Positions 8,407-17,251 of a stretch of 64,000 nt of DNA are shown in pieces; the stretch's first letter is position 1, and each line of letters opens with the position of its first letter. The notes beneath the pieces were generated by a model. That model saw only the letters and a list, made by a program, of their open reading frames with translations, was not told the origin of the DNA and ran no database searches. Both the position numbers and the translations under genes were made by a program. Origin of the DNA: Gimesia maris (GTDB lineage Bacteria; Planctomycetota; Planctomycetia; Planctomycetales; Planctomycetaceae); assembly GCF_008298035.1 (NCBI RefSeq), contig NZ_CP042910.1, forward strand, positions 5,657,001 to 5,721,000, in the 5' to 3' direction.

Positions 8407-10110
8407 CTAAGCCATCGGGAAAAACTGAACTCCCAGCAGGACGACGATAAAACCGACAATGCCCATCAGAGCGGTCATGGGGCTGATAAATTTCAGGGTT
8501 TCGCCTTCGGTCATACCGCTCATTTTTCCGATGACCCAGAAGCCGCTGTCATTCATCCAGGAGATCGGCTTGGAGCCACAGCCAATGGCCAGTGCCAGGT
8601 AGACCGGATGAAAGCCGAGTGTCGTGGACTCGGCGATGCCCCCCAGAATACCGACGGTGGTGATCATGGCGACTGTCGATGAGCCCTGTGCAGTGCGGAT
8701 GGCGGTGGTGATCAGAAAGGCCAGCGTGACCAGCATCAATGGTGAGACCTGTGGCAGAGATTCAATGAGGAAACTCACACCTGTCTGTTGCAGGACACTG
8801 CCAAACGCGCCGCCAGCAGCCGTAATCAGGATGATCACGCCCCCCGTATACAGGGAGGTCTGGATCGATTCGGACAGCGCTCCCATTGAGGATTTTTTCT
8901 GTCGAATGAGTGTCCAGAGCGCAATGACCGTCGCGATACCCAACGCGATGTTTTTGTTTCCCAGTGTGGTAATCAGTGTTTGCGACTGCTCTGAAAGCTG
9001 GCTGCTGATTGTTTTAAATTTCAACAGCGTAGAACCGGCGATGAGGACGACAGGGAGTAGAATTGGTAGCAGCGACAACCAGAGTGGCGGCAGGTCTTCG
9101 ATTTTTTTCGTGGCGAGTTTCTGAAGATCTTCCTGGGTGACATCGGCTGAGTCCCGAAAGGGAAGTTCACAGTGTTTGTTAATCAGAGTGGCATATCCGA
9201 GCCCGAACAGAGCGGCGATACTGCCCACAATCAGGCCGCCCATCATCATGGTGGCGATATCGACATTCAACTGTTCGGCCACAAATAATGGTCCGGGGGT
9301 TGGCGGCACCAGGGAATGGGCCATGGTGCCTCCGGTTACAATCGCGAGGACATACAGCAGATAGTTTTTACCGGTGCGGATCCGCATTGCTTTTCCCAGC
9401 GGGATGAGCAGGTAGAAGACGGTATCAAAAAAGACGGGGATCGCCAGCAGAAAGCCACTGGCCATAAAGGCAACGGGGGCCAGTTTCTCGCCGACAAACT
9501 GAATCGCCGAGCGGACAATGCGTTCGGCAGCGCCACTTTCCAGCAGACACATGCCGATAATGGCAGCGAGGGCAATCAGAATACCGATCTTGGCACAGGT
9601 GGAACCGAAGCCGGCGGCGACACGTTCGCCGACTGACTTTTTACCTTCCGCGATTGCCGCATTATAATGTGTGGGTGTGATGGCGAAGTCATCCAGGCGT
9701 ATCAGGCGGCTGGCACTGTCATCGCGGACATTGAGTTCGGCGATGCTGATTCTTTTATTGTCTTCGTTAAACTGGGCAGTGACCCGCTGAACCTCAGTCT
9801 GGGCGATCGGTATCAGTGGGAAGCGGGGTTGTTCGGTCCCCATAATCATCAGCATCATGCCGGTCTGCAGGCTGCCTTTTTTGTCCACCTGGACCACGAG
9901 ACTGCGGTTGTCTTCGCTGACTTCAATGATTTTGAAACTGTTTTTCCTGAGTGCCGTCTCTTCAATCTGTTGTACGGGCGTCAGCACTCCTACACAAATG
10001 GCACCTGCCAGCAACGCCAGGAAGGCATGCAGACGAAAAAACAGGACGCCACCAATGACGATGGCGACCCCGGATAAAATAACAATAATGACCCAAGCGC
10101 TCAGTTCCAT
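8407..10110 (-). CDS. GntP-family permease with a large soluble insertion
   Basis: 567 residues, against about 440-450 for usual GntP (gluconate/sugar-acid:H+ symporter) members. Hydrophobic helices and the family signatures are clear from residue ~165 on: FFDTVFYLLIPLGKAM, GGTMAHSLVPPTPGPL and, near the C-terminus, ALAIGCGSKPISWMNDSGFW. The excess length is a polar, beta-rich block of about 115 residues (roughly 50-165) between the second and third helices, containing VVQVDKKGSLQTGMMLMIMG, which resembles a small barrel domain. The insertion is in frame with no sign of a frameshift. The downstream secreted glycosidase-like gene follows after 21 bases, so the two are probably co-transcribed and handle related carbohydrate. 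The substrate is not determinable. Confidence 0.82.
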   Translation of the reverse strand: MELSAWVIIVILSGVAIVIGGVLFFRLHAFLALLAGAICVGVLTPVQQIEETALRKNSFKIIEVSEDNRSLVVQVDKKGSLQTGMMLMIMGTEQPRFPLIPIAQTEVQRVTAQFNEDNKRISIAELNVRDDSASRLIRLDDFAITPTHYNAAIAEGKKSVGERVAAGFGSTCAKIGILIALAAIIGMCLLESGAAERIVRSAIQFVGEKLAPVAFMASGFLLAIPVFFDTVFYLLIPLGKAMRIRTGKNYLLYVLAIVTGGTMAHSLVPPTPGPLFVAEQLNVDIATMMMGGLIVGSIAALFGLGYATLINKHCELPFRDSADVTQEDLQKLATKKIEDLPPLWLSLLPILLPVVLIAGSTLLKFKTISSQLSEQSQTLITTLGNKNIALGIATVIALWTLIRQKKSSMGALSESIQTSLYTGGVIILITAAGGAFGSVLQQTGVSFLIESLPQVSPLMLVTLAFLITTAIRTAQGSSTVAMITTVGILGGIAESTTLGFHPVYLALAIGCGSKPISWMNDSGFWVIGKMSGMTEGETLKFISPMTALMGIVGFIVVLLGVQFFPMA

Positions 10111-10375
10111 TATTCAACCAGTCCGGCTTTTAGTTCAGATTAAATTAATTTACGAAAATCACCTTTTTTTCGACACATTCAAAGTTAAGAAGGGTTTAAT
10201 AGCCAGTATCAGGGATTGCAGTCATGTCACCCGGTCGAACGGTTCGAATCATTCGGCCTGGATGAAATGGTTGTAAAACAGGATACATTCTGAAGATCAG
10301 CAGTTTTTGAATCACTCTGACTCCTGATCGAAAACAGGAACCATTTCCCCGGCTCTATCTAACAGGTTAAACGCC

Positions 10376-12244
10376 ATGACGAGTTTTACCCGGAAACGAA
10401 CGATTCCCATTGCCTGCTTGTTTCTCGTGACAATGACCGTTCCATTATGCCAGTCTGCGGCATTCGCGGCAACAAAGAGTGCGACTCAATCAGATAAACG
10501 GCAAAGAGTCGATGCCGTTGCCATGGCAGAAAAGATCGATCAACTTCTGGAAACGGAATTCAAAAAATCGAATATCAAGCCGGCTCCCCTGGCAAATGAC
10601 GAAGACTTTCTGCGTCGCGTGACGTTCGACCTGGCGGGCCGCAAACCTGCTAACTCGGAAGTCATTCTGTTCGGTCTGGATGCGAGCCCCGGTAAACGGC
10701 AGGCGGTGATTGACGATCTGTTGAAATCTGAAGAGTACGGTGTCAACTGGGCCCGTTACTGGCGGGACGTCATCTATCTGCGGGCCACCGATGCCCGGTC
10801 ACGGATTAATCAGAATGAATTCGAAGACTGGATGACGACACAGCTCAACCAGAATAAAAGCTGGGATCAGATTACCACAGACCTGCTGACTGCCACCGGC
10901 GACGTTCGTGAAAATGGAAATACCGCTTTGATTTTTGCCCACCAGGGGGACCCGGCCGAGCTGGCTGCGGAAACTTCGCGTATCTTCCTGGGGATTCAGA
11001 TCCAATGTGCGAACTGCCACGATCATCCTACTGACAAATGGAAACGCAACAGTTTCCATGAACTGGCGGCCTTCTTTCCCCGTGTGCGGGTTCGCCCGGT
11101 ACGTGATGCCACGCCACGGACGTTCGAAGTGGTGTCCATGGATCGGGGAGCAGACGGCAATCAGTATGCTCAACGTATGAAGATCCTGCAGGATCCTTCG
11201 ATGCTGTTCCGTCTGTACGATAAGAACCGTGACGGTAAACTGACTGAACAGGAAGTCCAGCGGACCCGGATGGCCCGCGGTTTTGAACAGATGGTGTCCC
11301 GTGCGGACAAAGATGGTGACAAGGCGCTGACTGCGGAAGAGATCAAGAGTATCCCCGTTCCCGACAACATGCAGCGGTTCATGACCGAATATCATATGCC
11401 TGATCTCAATGACCCGACCTCGATGGGTAAAGTCGTTCAACCCGTCCTGTTTGTTGGCACCAAAGCCCCGGAAGGCCTGGACGACATCGAACGACGTGAA
11501 ACACTTTCGAAGTTTTTAACCACGCCATCCAACGTCTGGTTCTCGCGGGCCATTGTCAACCGGCTCTGGGCCGAAATGCTGGGTGAAGGGTTTTACACGC
11601 CCATTGACGACATCGGCCCGGAACGAAGTAGCGTCTACCCCGAGGTTCTGAATACATTATCGGAAGGCTTTACTGCCAGTGGCTACGATTTGAAATGGCT
11701 CTGTAAGACCATTACCAACACACGCGCTTACCAGCGTGAAATACAGAAGAAAACCGAGCAGCAGCATACACCGTTCGCGGCACAATTGCCCACCCGGTTG
11801 CGAGGCGACCAGATTTTTACCGCGATCACCCAGGTGTTCGGAGTGGACGATCTGCAGGCCAACCGGAACATCGGCAGCCGACGCTACCAGGGTAGCCGCA
11901 CCGCCCGCGGGCAATTCAGCACACTGTTTACTTATGATCCTTCGACTTCGCAGGATGAAATTACCGGCGATGTCCCCCAGGCGTTATTTATGATGAATTC
12001 GAAAACCCTGAACGAAATGCTGGGGACCGACCGGAATACGAAACTGGCACAGATCGCCAGGGACTTTAAAGATGACAACGATGCGATTCAGGAACTGTAT
12101 CTGCTGACACTTTCACGAGTACCCGGCAAGGCAGAATTGAAAATCTGCCAGGACTACATTCAGGAAGCAGGCAACCGGAATGACGCGCTCGAAGATCTGA
12201 TGTGGAGTCTGTTGAATTCCAGTGAGTTTATCACCAAACGCTGA
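10376..12244 (+). CDS. DUF1549/DUF1553 protein with embedded EF-hand pair
   Basis: 622 residues. A signal peptide (about 1-32, ending AFAATKS) is followed by the DUF1549 domain (about 45-250), with QIQCANCHDHPTDKW containing a CxxCH that is conserved in this family, and then by the DUF1553 domain (about 365-620; FSRAIVNRLWAEMLGEGF, TRAYQRE, LFMMNSKTLNEMLG, LTLSRVPGKAE). Between them lie two EF-hand calcium loops, DKNRDGKLTEQE and DKDGDKALTAEE (about residues 282-325). DUF1549/1553 proteins are nearly confined to planctomycetes and relatives and are usually paired with DUF1501 proteins, as here, 72 bases downstream. The biochemical function is unknown; an exported redox or calcium-dependent role is only suggested by the motifs. 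Confidence 0.9.
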   Translation: MTSFTRKRTIPIACLFLVTMTVPLCQSAAFAATKSATQSDKRQRVDAVAMAEKIDQLLETEFKKSNIKPAPLANDEDFLRRVTFDLAGRKPANSEVILFGLDASPGKRQAVIDDLLKSEEYGVNWARYWRDVIYLRATDARSRINQNEFEDWMTTQLNQNKSWDQITTDLLTATGDVRENGNTALIFAHQGDPAELAAETSRIFLGIQIQCANCHDHPTDKWKRNSFHELAAFFPRVRVRPVRDATPRTFEVVSMDRGADGNQYAQRMKILQDPSMLFRLYDKNRDGKLTEQEVQRTRMARGFEQMVSRADKDGDKALTAEEIKSIPVPDNMQRFMTEYHMPDLNDPTSMGKVVQPVLFVGTKAPEGLDDIERRETLSKFLTTPSNVWFSRAIVNRLWAEMLGEGFYTPIDDIGPERSSVYPEVLNTLSEGFTASGYDLKWLCKTITNTRAYQREIQKKTEQQHTPFAAQLPTRLRGDQIFTAITQVFGVDDLQANRNIGSRRYQGSRTARGQFSTLFTYDPSTSQDEITGDVPQALFMMNSKTLNEMLGTDRNTKLAQIARDFKDDNDAIQELYLLTLSRVPGKAELKICQDYIQEAGNRNDALEDLMWSLLNSSEFITKR

Positions 12245-12316
12245 ACGATTCCCGACAGACTTTTTGTAACCAGTTTACTTTCCAATCAATTTCCCCCTCA
12301 TTATGAGGAGTTCGTT

Positions 12317-13597
12317 ATGAGTCTTTATCACCACCAGCAGGTTCAGGCAACCCGAGGCGGTTTTTCGCGTCGTAGCTTCATCCGCAATGTTTCGCTGGGA
12401 GCATTGGCAGCCGGCACTCTGAGCTTTCATGATCTGATGAGCGTCTCCGCGGAAGAACTCCGCAAACAGGGTCGTTCAATGATCCTGCTCTGGATGTCCG
12501 GTGGCCCCAGCCAGTTTGAAACGTTTGACCCGAAGCCAGGCACATCGAGCGCCGGTGACAAACAGGCGATTAAGACCGCCGTTTCCGGAATTGAAATCGC
12601 CGAAGACTGGAAAAACACCGCAAAAGTGATGTCGGACATCGCGCTGATTCGCTCCATGACAAATAAAGAAGGGAACCACCAGCGGGCCACCTACCAGATG
12701 CATACCGGGTATGTGCCTTCCGGGAGTGTGAAACATCCGAGCCTGGGTTCGAACATTGTCCGTGAAATCGGTGACCGCGAACTGGATATTCCCTCAATCG
12801 TCTCTGTCGGGGCAACGGAAGGGGCCGGTTTTCTGGGTGTGGACTTTGAGCCATTCAACATCAACAATCCGGGGAACATTCCCGACAATGTCGCAGCAAC
12901 CGTGACAGACAAACGCTATCAGAAACGCCTGGGACTGCTGGGCCGACTGGATACCGAATTCGCCAGTCGTGGCGGTGAAGTCGTTGTAAAGAACCATAGC
13001 AAGATTTATAACAAAGCCTCTTCGCTGGTAATGAGCCCGCAAACCAAAGTATTTGACTTGAGCCAGGAATCGGCAGAACTGCGTCGAGAATACGGAGAGA
13101 ACAACTTTGGTAAAGGCTGCCTGCTGGCAAGGCGGCTGGTGGAAGCAGGTTCCACATTTATCGAAGTCCGTTCCAATGGCTGGGACAATCATGCTGATAT
13201 CTCAGAAACGCTTTCCCCGCGCGCCCAGGAAGTGGATGCCGGAATGGCGGCCTTGATATCCGACCTGAAACAGCGGGGCATGCTGGATAAAACTCTGGTG
13301 GTCTGGATGGGTGAATTCGGCAGAACGCCGAAGATCAATGCCCGTGCCGGTCGCGACCATTATCCCCGCGTCTTCTCAGCCGCCCTGGCCGGTGGTGGCG
13401 TCAAAGGAGGACAGGTGATTGGCTCTTCGACTAAAGATGGTTCCGCCGTCCAGGACCGACCGGTTGAAGTGACCGACCTGTTCTGTTCGATTTGTCAGTC
13501 GTTACAGGTCGAACCCCGCAAAGAAAACATGAGTCCGCTGGGCCGGCCGATGAAAATCGTCGATGGCGGAAAAGTGGTCAACGAACTCTTTTCCTGA
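12317..13597 (+). CDS. DUF1501 protein with Tat-type signal
   Basis: 426 residues, start preceded by GAGGAG about six bases upstream. The N-terminus SRRSFIRNVSLGALAAG is a twin-arginine signal. The DUF1501 body, a sulfatase-like alkaline-phosphatase fold, is recognisable from MILLWMSGGPSQFETFDPKP (about residue 55), the METHYL-poor central block with HQRATYQMHTGY, LARRLVEAGSTFIEV, WDNHADI, and VVWMGEFGRTPKIN with RDHYPR near residue 345. It follows the DUF1549/DUF1553 gene as in many planctomycete genomes, pointing to a common exported complex or pathway. No substrate is known for the family. The coding frame is complete, with no abnormal residue visible. Confidence 0.92.
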   Translation: MSLYHHQQVQATRGGFSRRSFIRNVSLGALAAGTLSFHDLMSVSAEELRKQGRSMILLWMSGGPSQFETFDPKPGTSSAGDKQAIKTAVSGIEIAEDWKNTAKVMSDIALIRSMTNKEGNHQRATYQMHTGYVPSGSVKHPSLGSNIVREIGDRELDIPSIVSVGATEGAGFLGVDFEPFNINNPGNIPDNVAATVTDKRYQKRLGLLGRLDTEFASRGGEVVVKNHSKIYNKASSLVMSPQTKVFDLSQESAELRREYGENNFGKGCLLARRLVEAGSTFIEVRSNGWDNHADISETLSPRAQEVDAGMAALISDLKQRGMLDKTLVVWMGEFGRTPKINARAGRDHYPRVFSAALAGGGVKGGQVIGSSTKDGSAVQDRPVEVTDLFCSICQSLQVEPRKENMSPLGRPMKIVDGGKVVNELFS

Positions 13598-13641
13598 GAA
13601 CTCTTTTCCTGAACTTCACCAGAGGACCACACAGTCCAGGC

Positions 13642-15837
13642 TTATGCTCCGGAAGCGGCTGCTTCACTGAGTGCTTTGGCCTGGGCTGCCGAGGTATCCA
13701 TGGAAAGCGTAATGGTAACAGACCAGCGGCCATTTTCATCCGCGACGAACTCCCAGTGCGGGATCACCACGGAACTCTGATGCACAAGTTCATAGCCGCC
13801 TTCAGACTGACTGATGGTTTCAATCGGGAACGTCCAGATACTGGCCGGCGCGGAAAGATCCAGGGCTGCATCCAGTCCCAGCCATTCATCGACCAGGCCA
13901 ATGCGGTCCGTTTTTTCCAGATCGAGTTTTGACTCGAGCTGGCCGAGTTGTTTGCCCAGATGATTGTAGTAATAGCGGTCACTGGCTCCGGCGGCCATGC
14001 CGGCAAAGTTAAACTCGACGCCAAAATTCAGCGGGACATCTGCAGGCAGATGTGAAAGTTCGTAATGAATTTCCAGCGAGCCCGAAGCATTCTTCGCCAG
14101 GGAAACCGTTTTCGTGAGTTCAATTTCATAAGGACCGACATAACCTTTACGAACCATTCGTACTTCGCAGTCCTCATCGGTTCGTTTGAGCGAACTGAGA
14201 TAGACTCCCTGCACAAAATCGCCCACTTCCCCGCCGCCCTGAATAACGGTCTCCAGGTCGACGCCTGGCTGGAAGAAGTGATCCACCAGTGATTTGCGAG
14301 GGGTATGATCGTACTGCAGTTTTTTCTCAAGGCCGGGCTGTTTGAAGCGGACGGCATTATGAATTTTGCCGATATCCTCTCCGTTCTGCGAACCTTGCTG
14401 CTGTTCAATGGCTGCCTGGCGAATGATATCGTGATATGGCTCAGGACGTCGATCAAGGGTCGCCAGCAGATTATGTTTGGCACCCCGCACGTCCAGTTCA
14501 TATAGATGCCCGCCTTGTGCCGGTGCGAGATAACAGACCAGGCGATTGCTGGCCATCCTGATCTCTTTCCGGGCATCCAGATTGAAGTCACCCACTTCTA
14601 CTGCGAGCCAGTTGGCATCCCGGTGCGTAATTTTCTCCAGCAGCGTGTCGGCTGAGATCAGATGTTTGTAAATCGCGTTCCGCAGGTGAGGCAGATACAG
14701 CCCGCCGAATGCGCCGTGCCAGTAAGGACAGTTACATTGCGCGCGGTAAAGCTCGGTGCGGGCTTCGTGCAATGCGGGCAGGTCTTCTGCGTCGACGCCG
14801 GTCTCTTCCAGACTCTGCAGACGGTTACTGACATGCAGCATCCGGGTATACATTTCGTTGAGTTCCGCGTATTTAACCCGGAAGTTACGCCAGAATCCGC
14901 CACGCAGATAAGGTTTGAGCCGATCAAAGCCTTCGGCCTCTGCAAATTTTTCTTTGAGCTCGGCCAGCTCCAACTGTCGCTCTGAAGAGAGCGCCCACTC
15001 ATTCATTTCACGGTAACTGGCATCAGGCAGATAACAACTGCCCAGCGGCGAAACGGTATCGACCGATTCCGAAAGTGTGGTGACTTTCAACCAGTCGCTG
15101 TTCTGTCGCAGCAGGTCGAGAAACTTTCTCAGCCAGCCATCGCGGTAAACGTGATCGTAGGTACCTGGCCAGGCGCCGAATTTTTCCCCGTCATCACCGA
15201 AGACAACGACTGAATGAGGATGATGGTCGGCAATCTCTTTCAGGTAATGAATTGTTTCTACGGGATCGGTAAAAGGAATCTGGTAGCGGAGTGTTTCATT
15301 GTCCGGGAAAATCTTGAGCAGGCGGCCTTCGTCTTCTGAAAGATAGTAGCCGTGCATTTTATCTGCGCGAATTCCGGCAGCACTGAAGTGGGAATCATCC
15401 AGCAGGGTGAATTCCATGCCGGCATCAACCAGATCAGAGACAAATGACTGTTCCCAGACCCGTTCCGGCACCCACATGCCGCGGACCGGGGTTCCAAACA
15501 GTTTTTTCAGATAGTCGGAATAGGCGGTAATCTGTCCGATGCGGTCACATCTGGGAATGCCTGCCAGGATCGGTTCATAAAAGGGGCCGCCCAGGATCTC
15601 GACCTGCCCTGATTCCGCCAGTCCGCGAACCCGATCGATGTATTCCGGATGCGCTTCGACAAGCCATTCCATCAGGCTGCCTGAGGTATGCAGAGAAAAA
15701 GGGATATCAGGGTATTCTGATAAAACGTCGAGAAATGGTTGATAGCTGTTTTGATAGGATTCTTCAAAAACGCCTTCAAAATTCCCAACGGGCTGATGGT
15801 TGTGAATGACCAAAACAAGCCGAAGTCGACAGCCCAT
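13642..15837 (-). CDS. GH57 alpha-amylase / 4-alpha-glucanotransferase-type enzyme
   Basis: About 731 residues from the ATG at 15837, which has AAAGGA eight bases upstream. An in-frame GTG at 15867 would add ten residues but has a poorer site. GH57 motifs appear in order: HNHQPVGNF near the N-terminus, GQVEILGGPFYEPI, MWVPERVWEQ with the expected catalytic Glu, VFGDDGEKFGAWP with the expected catalytic Asp, and the Trp/His-rich CPYWHGAFGGLYLPHL. The C-terminal half matches the DUF1925/DUF1926 layout of GH57 4-alpha-glucanotransferases. It would transfer or hydrolyse alpha-1,4 glucan segments in the cytoplasm; no signal peptide is seen. It lies downstream of GalT-like and glycogen synthase genes, fitting glycogen/maltodextrin turnover. 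Exact specificity (amylase or transferase) cannot be fixed from sequence. Confidence 0.88.
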   Translation of the reverse strand: MGCRLRLVLVIHNHQPVGNFEGVFEESYQNSYQPFLDVLSEYPDIPFSLHTSGSLMEWLVEAHPEYIDRVRGLAESGQVEILGGPFYEPILAGIPRCDRIGQITAYSDYLKKLFGTPVRGMWVPERVWEQSFVSDLVDAGMEFTLLDDSHFSAAGIRADKMHGYYLSEDEGRLLKIFPDNETLRYQIPFTDPVETIHYLKEIADHHPHSVVVFGDDGEKFGAWPGTYDHVYRDGWLRKFLDLLRQNSDWLKVTTLSESVDTVSPLGSCYLPDASYREMNEWALSSERQLELAELKEKFAEAEGFDRLKPYLRGGFWRNFRVKYAELNEMYTRMLHVSNRLQSLEETGVDAEDLPALHEARTELYRAQCNCPYWHGAFGGLYLPHLRNAIYKHLISADTLLEKITHRDANWLAVEVGDFNLDARKEIRMASNRLVCYLAPAQGGHLYELDVRGAKHNLLATLDRRPEPYHDIIRQAAIEQQQGSQNGEDIGKIHNAVRFKQPGLEKKLQYDHTPRKSLVDHFFQPGVDLETVIQGGGEVGDFVQGVYLSSLKRTDEDCEVRMVRKGYVGPYEIELTKTVSLAKNASGSLEIHYELSHLPADVPLNFGVEFNFAGMAAGASDRYYYNHLGKQLGQLESKLDLEKTDRIGLVDEWLGLDAALDLSAPASIWTFPIETISQSEGGYELVHQSSVVIPHWEFVADENGRWSVTITLSMDTSAAQAKALSEAAASGA

Positions 15838-16223
15838 GGGCCGCATCCTTTCATCCGTGTGATACACAGAACTTTCGATTACGCTGTAAAACTGAACGGT
15901 ATCAAATACGTGGCGGGTCGCCTCGCAGCCTGCGTTAAGCGCTGTACCAGCAGGACTTGAAACGATTCTGGCTTATCTTAAAGCCAATCTTTTTGTAATC
16001 ATAGAGGACTTTTCCGGATAATAAAATCCAAGTCCCCTTAAAATCGACACGAACGATCTCGAAATACCGCTGGAGGAAGGTCAATTGTTAAAGCAGGTAA
16101 GATTTCACCAGTTTGAGTAACTGCGACAATTCCTAACGCGATACTTACCTCTCTATTTTCCCTGAGTGATATCCCTGTAGTCCGAACCGGAACCGGGTGA
16201 ATCAGAAAGACGGTCTAATGTGT
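15838..16223. other. Gene-free stretch between GH57 and GalT-like genes
   Basis: Both flanking genes are on the minus strand. No coding frame stands out. The GAGG-like runs and AT-rich segments do not form a clear promoter or terminator, and there is no strong inverted repeat. The length suggests that the GH57 gene has its own promoter here. Confidence 0.45.
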
Positions 16224-17207
16224 TCAGGAGCACAACTGCCGTTTCAGTTGCTCAATGGCGTGCTCGGGATAAACCGGGTTGATGAAGGCATTGGAGGCGA
16301 GTTCAAATCCCGCGAGATGAGTCAGACGCGGATAGATCCGCAGACTCCAGGTATAGCCATCCTGTTCTCTGGTATCATAGGGGGGCATCTGGATCACATA
16401 ATTGAGATCGTGACGTCCGAGCAGCGATTCCAGACTAAATAAAAGACGACGGGTGATTATTGCCAGATCATCGAGTTCCCGGTCGCTGGAGTGATCGAAG
16501 TGTGTTTTCAGAGATTGGGGAATAACCCATGTTTCAAAGGCGAAGCGGCTGGCGTAGGGACAGATGATATCAAAATAATCGGTGGACATGACCCGTCCGG
16601 AAAATCCGTCTGCTGAGTCTTGCGCTAAGGTTTTGAAGAGCGAACAACCATGCTCAGACTGATACTCCCGAGCCTGCTGCACCTCCTGCTGGAGCGCCTG
16701 CGGGATCAGATGACTGGCGAGGAGTTGTGAATGTACGTGTCCCAGTGAGGCGCCGCCCAGGATCCCCTGATTTTTGAAGACGAGCGCGTAGTTGATGCGG
16801 GGGTCATCACGATGGGCGGCGACCCGCTGTCGATAAGCCTGAAACATATACTGAAACTGTGTCGGGGAGAGTCGAGATACCTGGGTCTCAAACTGGGGAC
16901 ACTCGACAATGACCTCATGGACGCCATATTCTTCTGAGTCGGAAACGGGAGTCAGCGCAGGATACTTGTTGGCAACGACTCTCAGCTTCCAGCCTGGCTG
17001 GTTGGCCCTGGTATCTGGAGATCGGATGGCAAACAGTTCCGGCGTAGTCTCGGATTCTTTTCCTTCCGCAAACGGATCGGAGTCAATCTGTTCCTGTGTG
17101 GGGACATAATGATTGGCATTTTCTGAAAGTTTGATAGGCCGCCGGGCACGTTCCGGCGCAAAGATGGTGGTAAAGCCGGTAAGAGGGTCGGTTCTGATCT
17201 CTGACAT
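16224..17207 (-). CDS. galT: Galactose-1-phosphate uridylyltransferase-like (GalT) protein
   Basis: 327 residues, HIT superfamily GalT branch. The N-terminus SEIRTDPLTGFTTIFAPERA is the typical start; a central VFKNQGILGGASLGHVHSQ carries the His-x-His-x-Gln that in GalT forms the uridylyl-histidine intermediate. The C-terminal half includes AFETWVIPQSLKTHF and DLNYVIQMPPYDTRE. The N-terminal Cys-x-x-Cys zinc pair of E. coli GalT is not visible, as in several bacterial relatives. It follows glgA by 44 bases, so an operon is likely. A role in feeding hexose-1-phosphates into glycogen or nucleotide-sugar pools is inferred; an ADP-sugar-specific transferase is possible. Confidence 0.78.
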   Translation of the reverse strand: MSEIRTDPLTGFTTIFAPERARRPIKLSENANHYVPTQEQIDSDPFAEGKESETTPELFAIRSPDTRANQPGWKLRVVANKYPALTPVSDSEEYGVHEVIVECPQFETQVSRLSPTQFQYMFQAYRQRVAAHRDDPRINYALVFKNQGILGGASLGHVHSQLLASHLIPQALQQEVQQAREYQSEHGCSLFKTLAQDSADGFSGRVMSTDYFDIICPYASRFAFETWVIPQSLKTHFDHSSDRELDDLAIITRRLLFSLESLLGRHDLNYVIQMPPYDTREQDGYTWSLRIYPRLTHLAGFELASNAFINPVYPEHAIEQLKRQLCS

Positions 17208-17251
17208 CGATTCCCGTCATCATAAAGGGATAAAAGAAGTTTGACTGCCTG

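Noticed and set aside
10241-10260. Another GGTTCGAATC run resembling a tRNA T-loop
   Set aside because: No cloverleaf can be drawn around it.
11005-11020. CANCH in the DUF1549 domain as evidence for a c-type cytochrome
   Set aside because: The CxxCH is a conserved part of DUF1549 itself; heme binding is not established for the family, so I do not call the protein a cytochrome.
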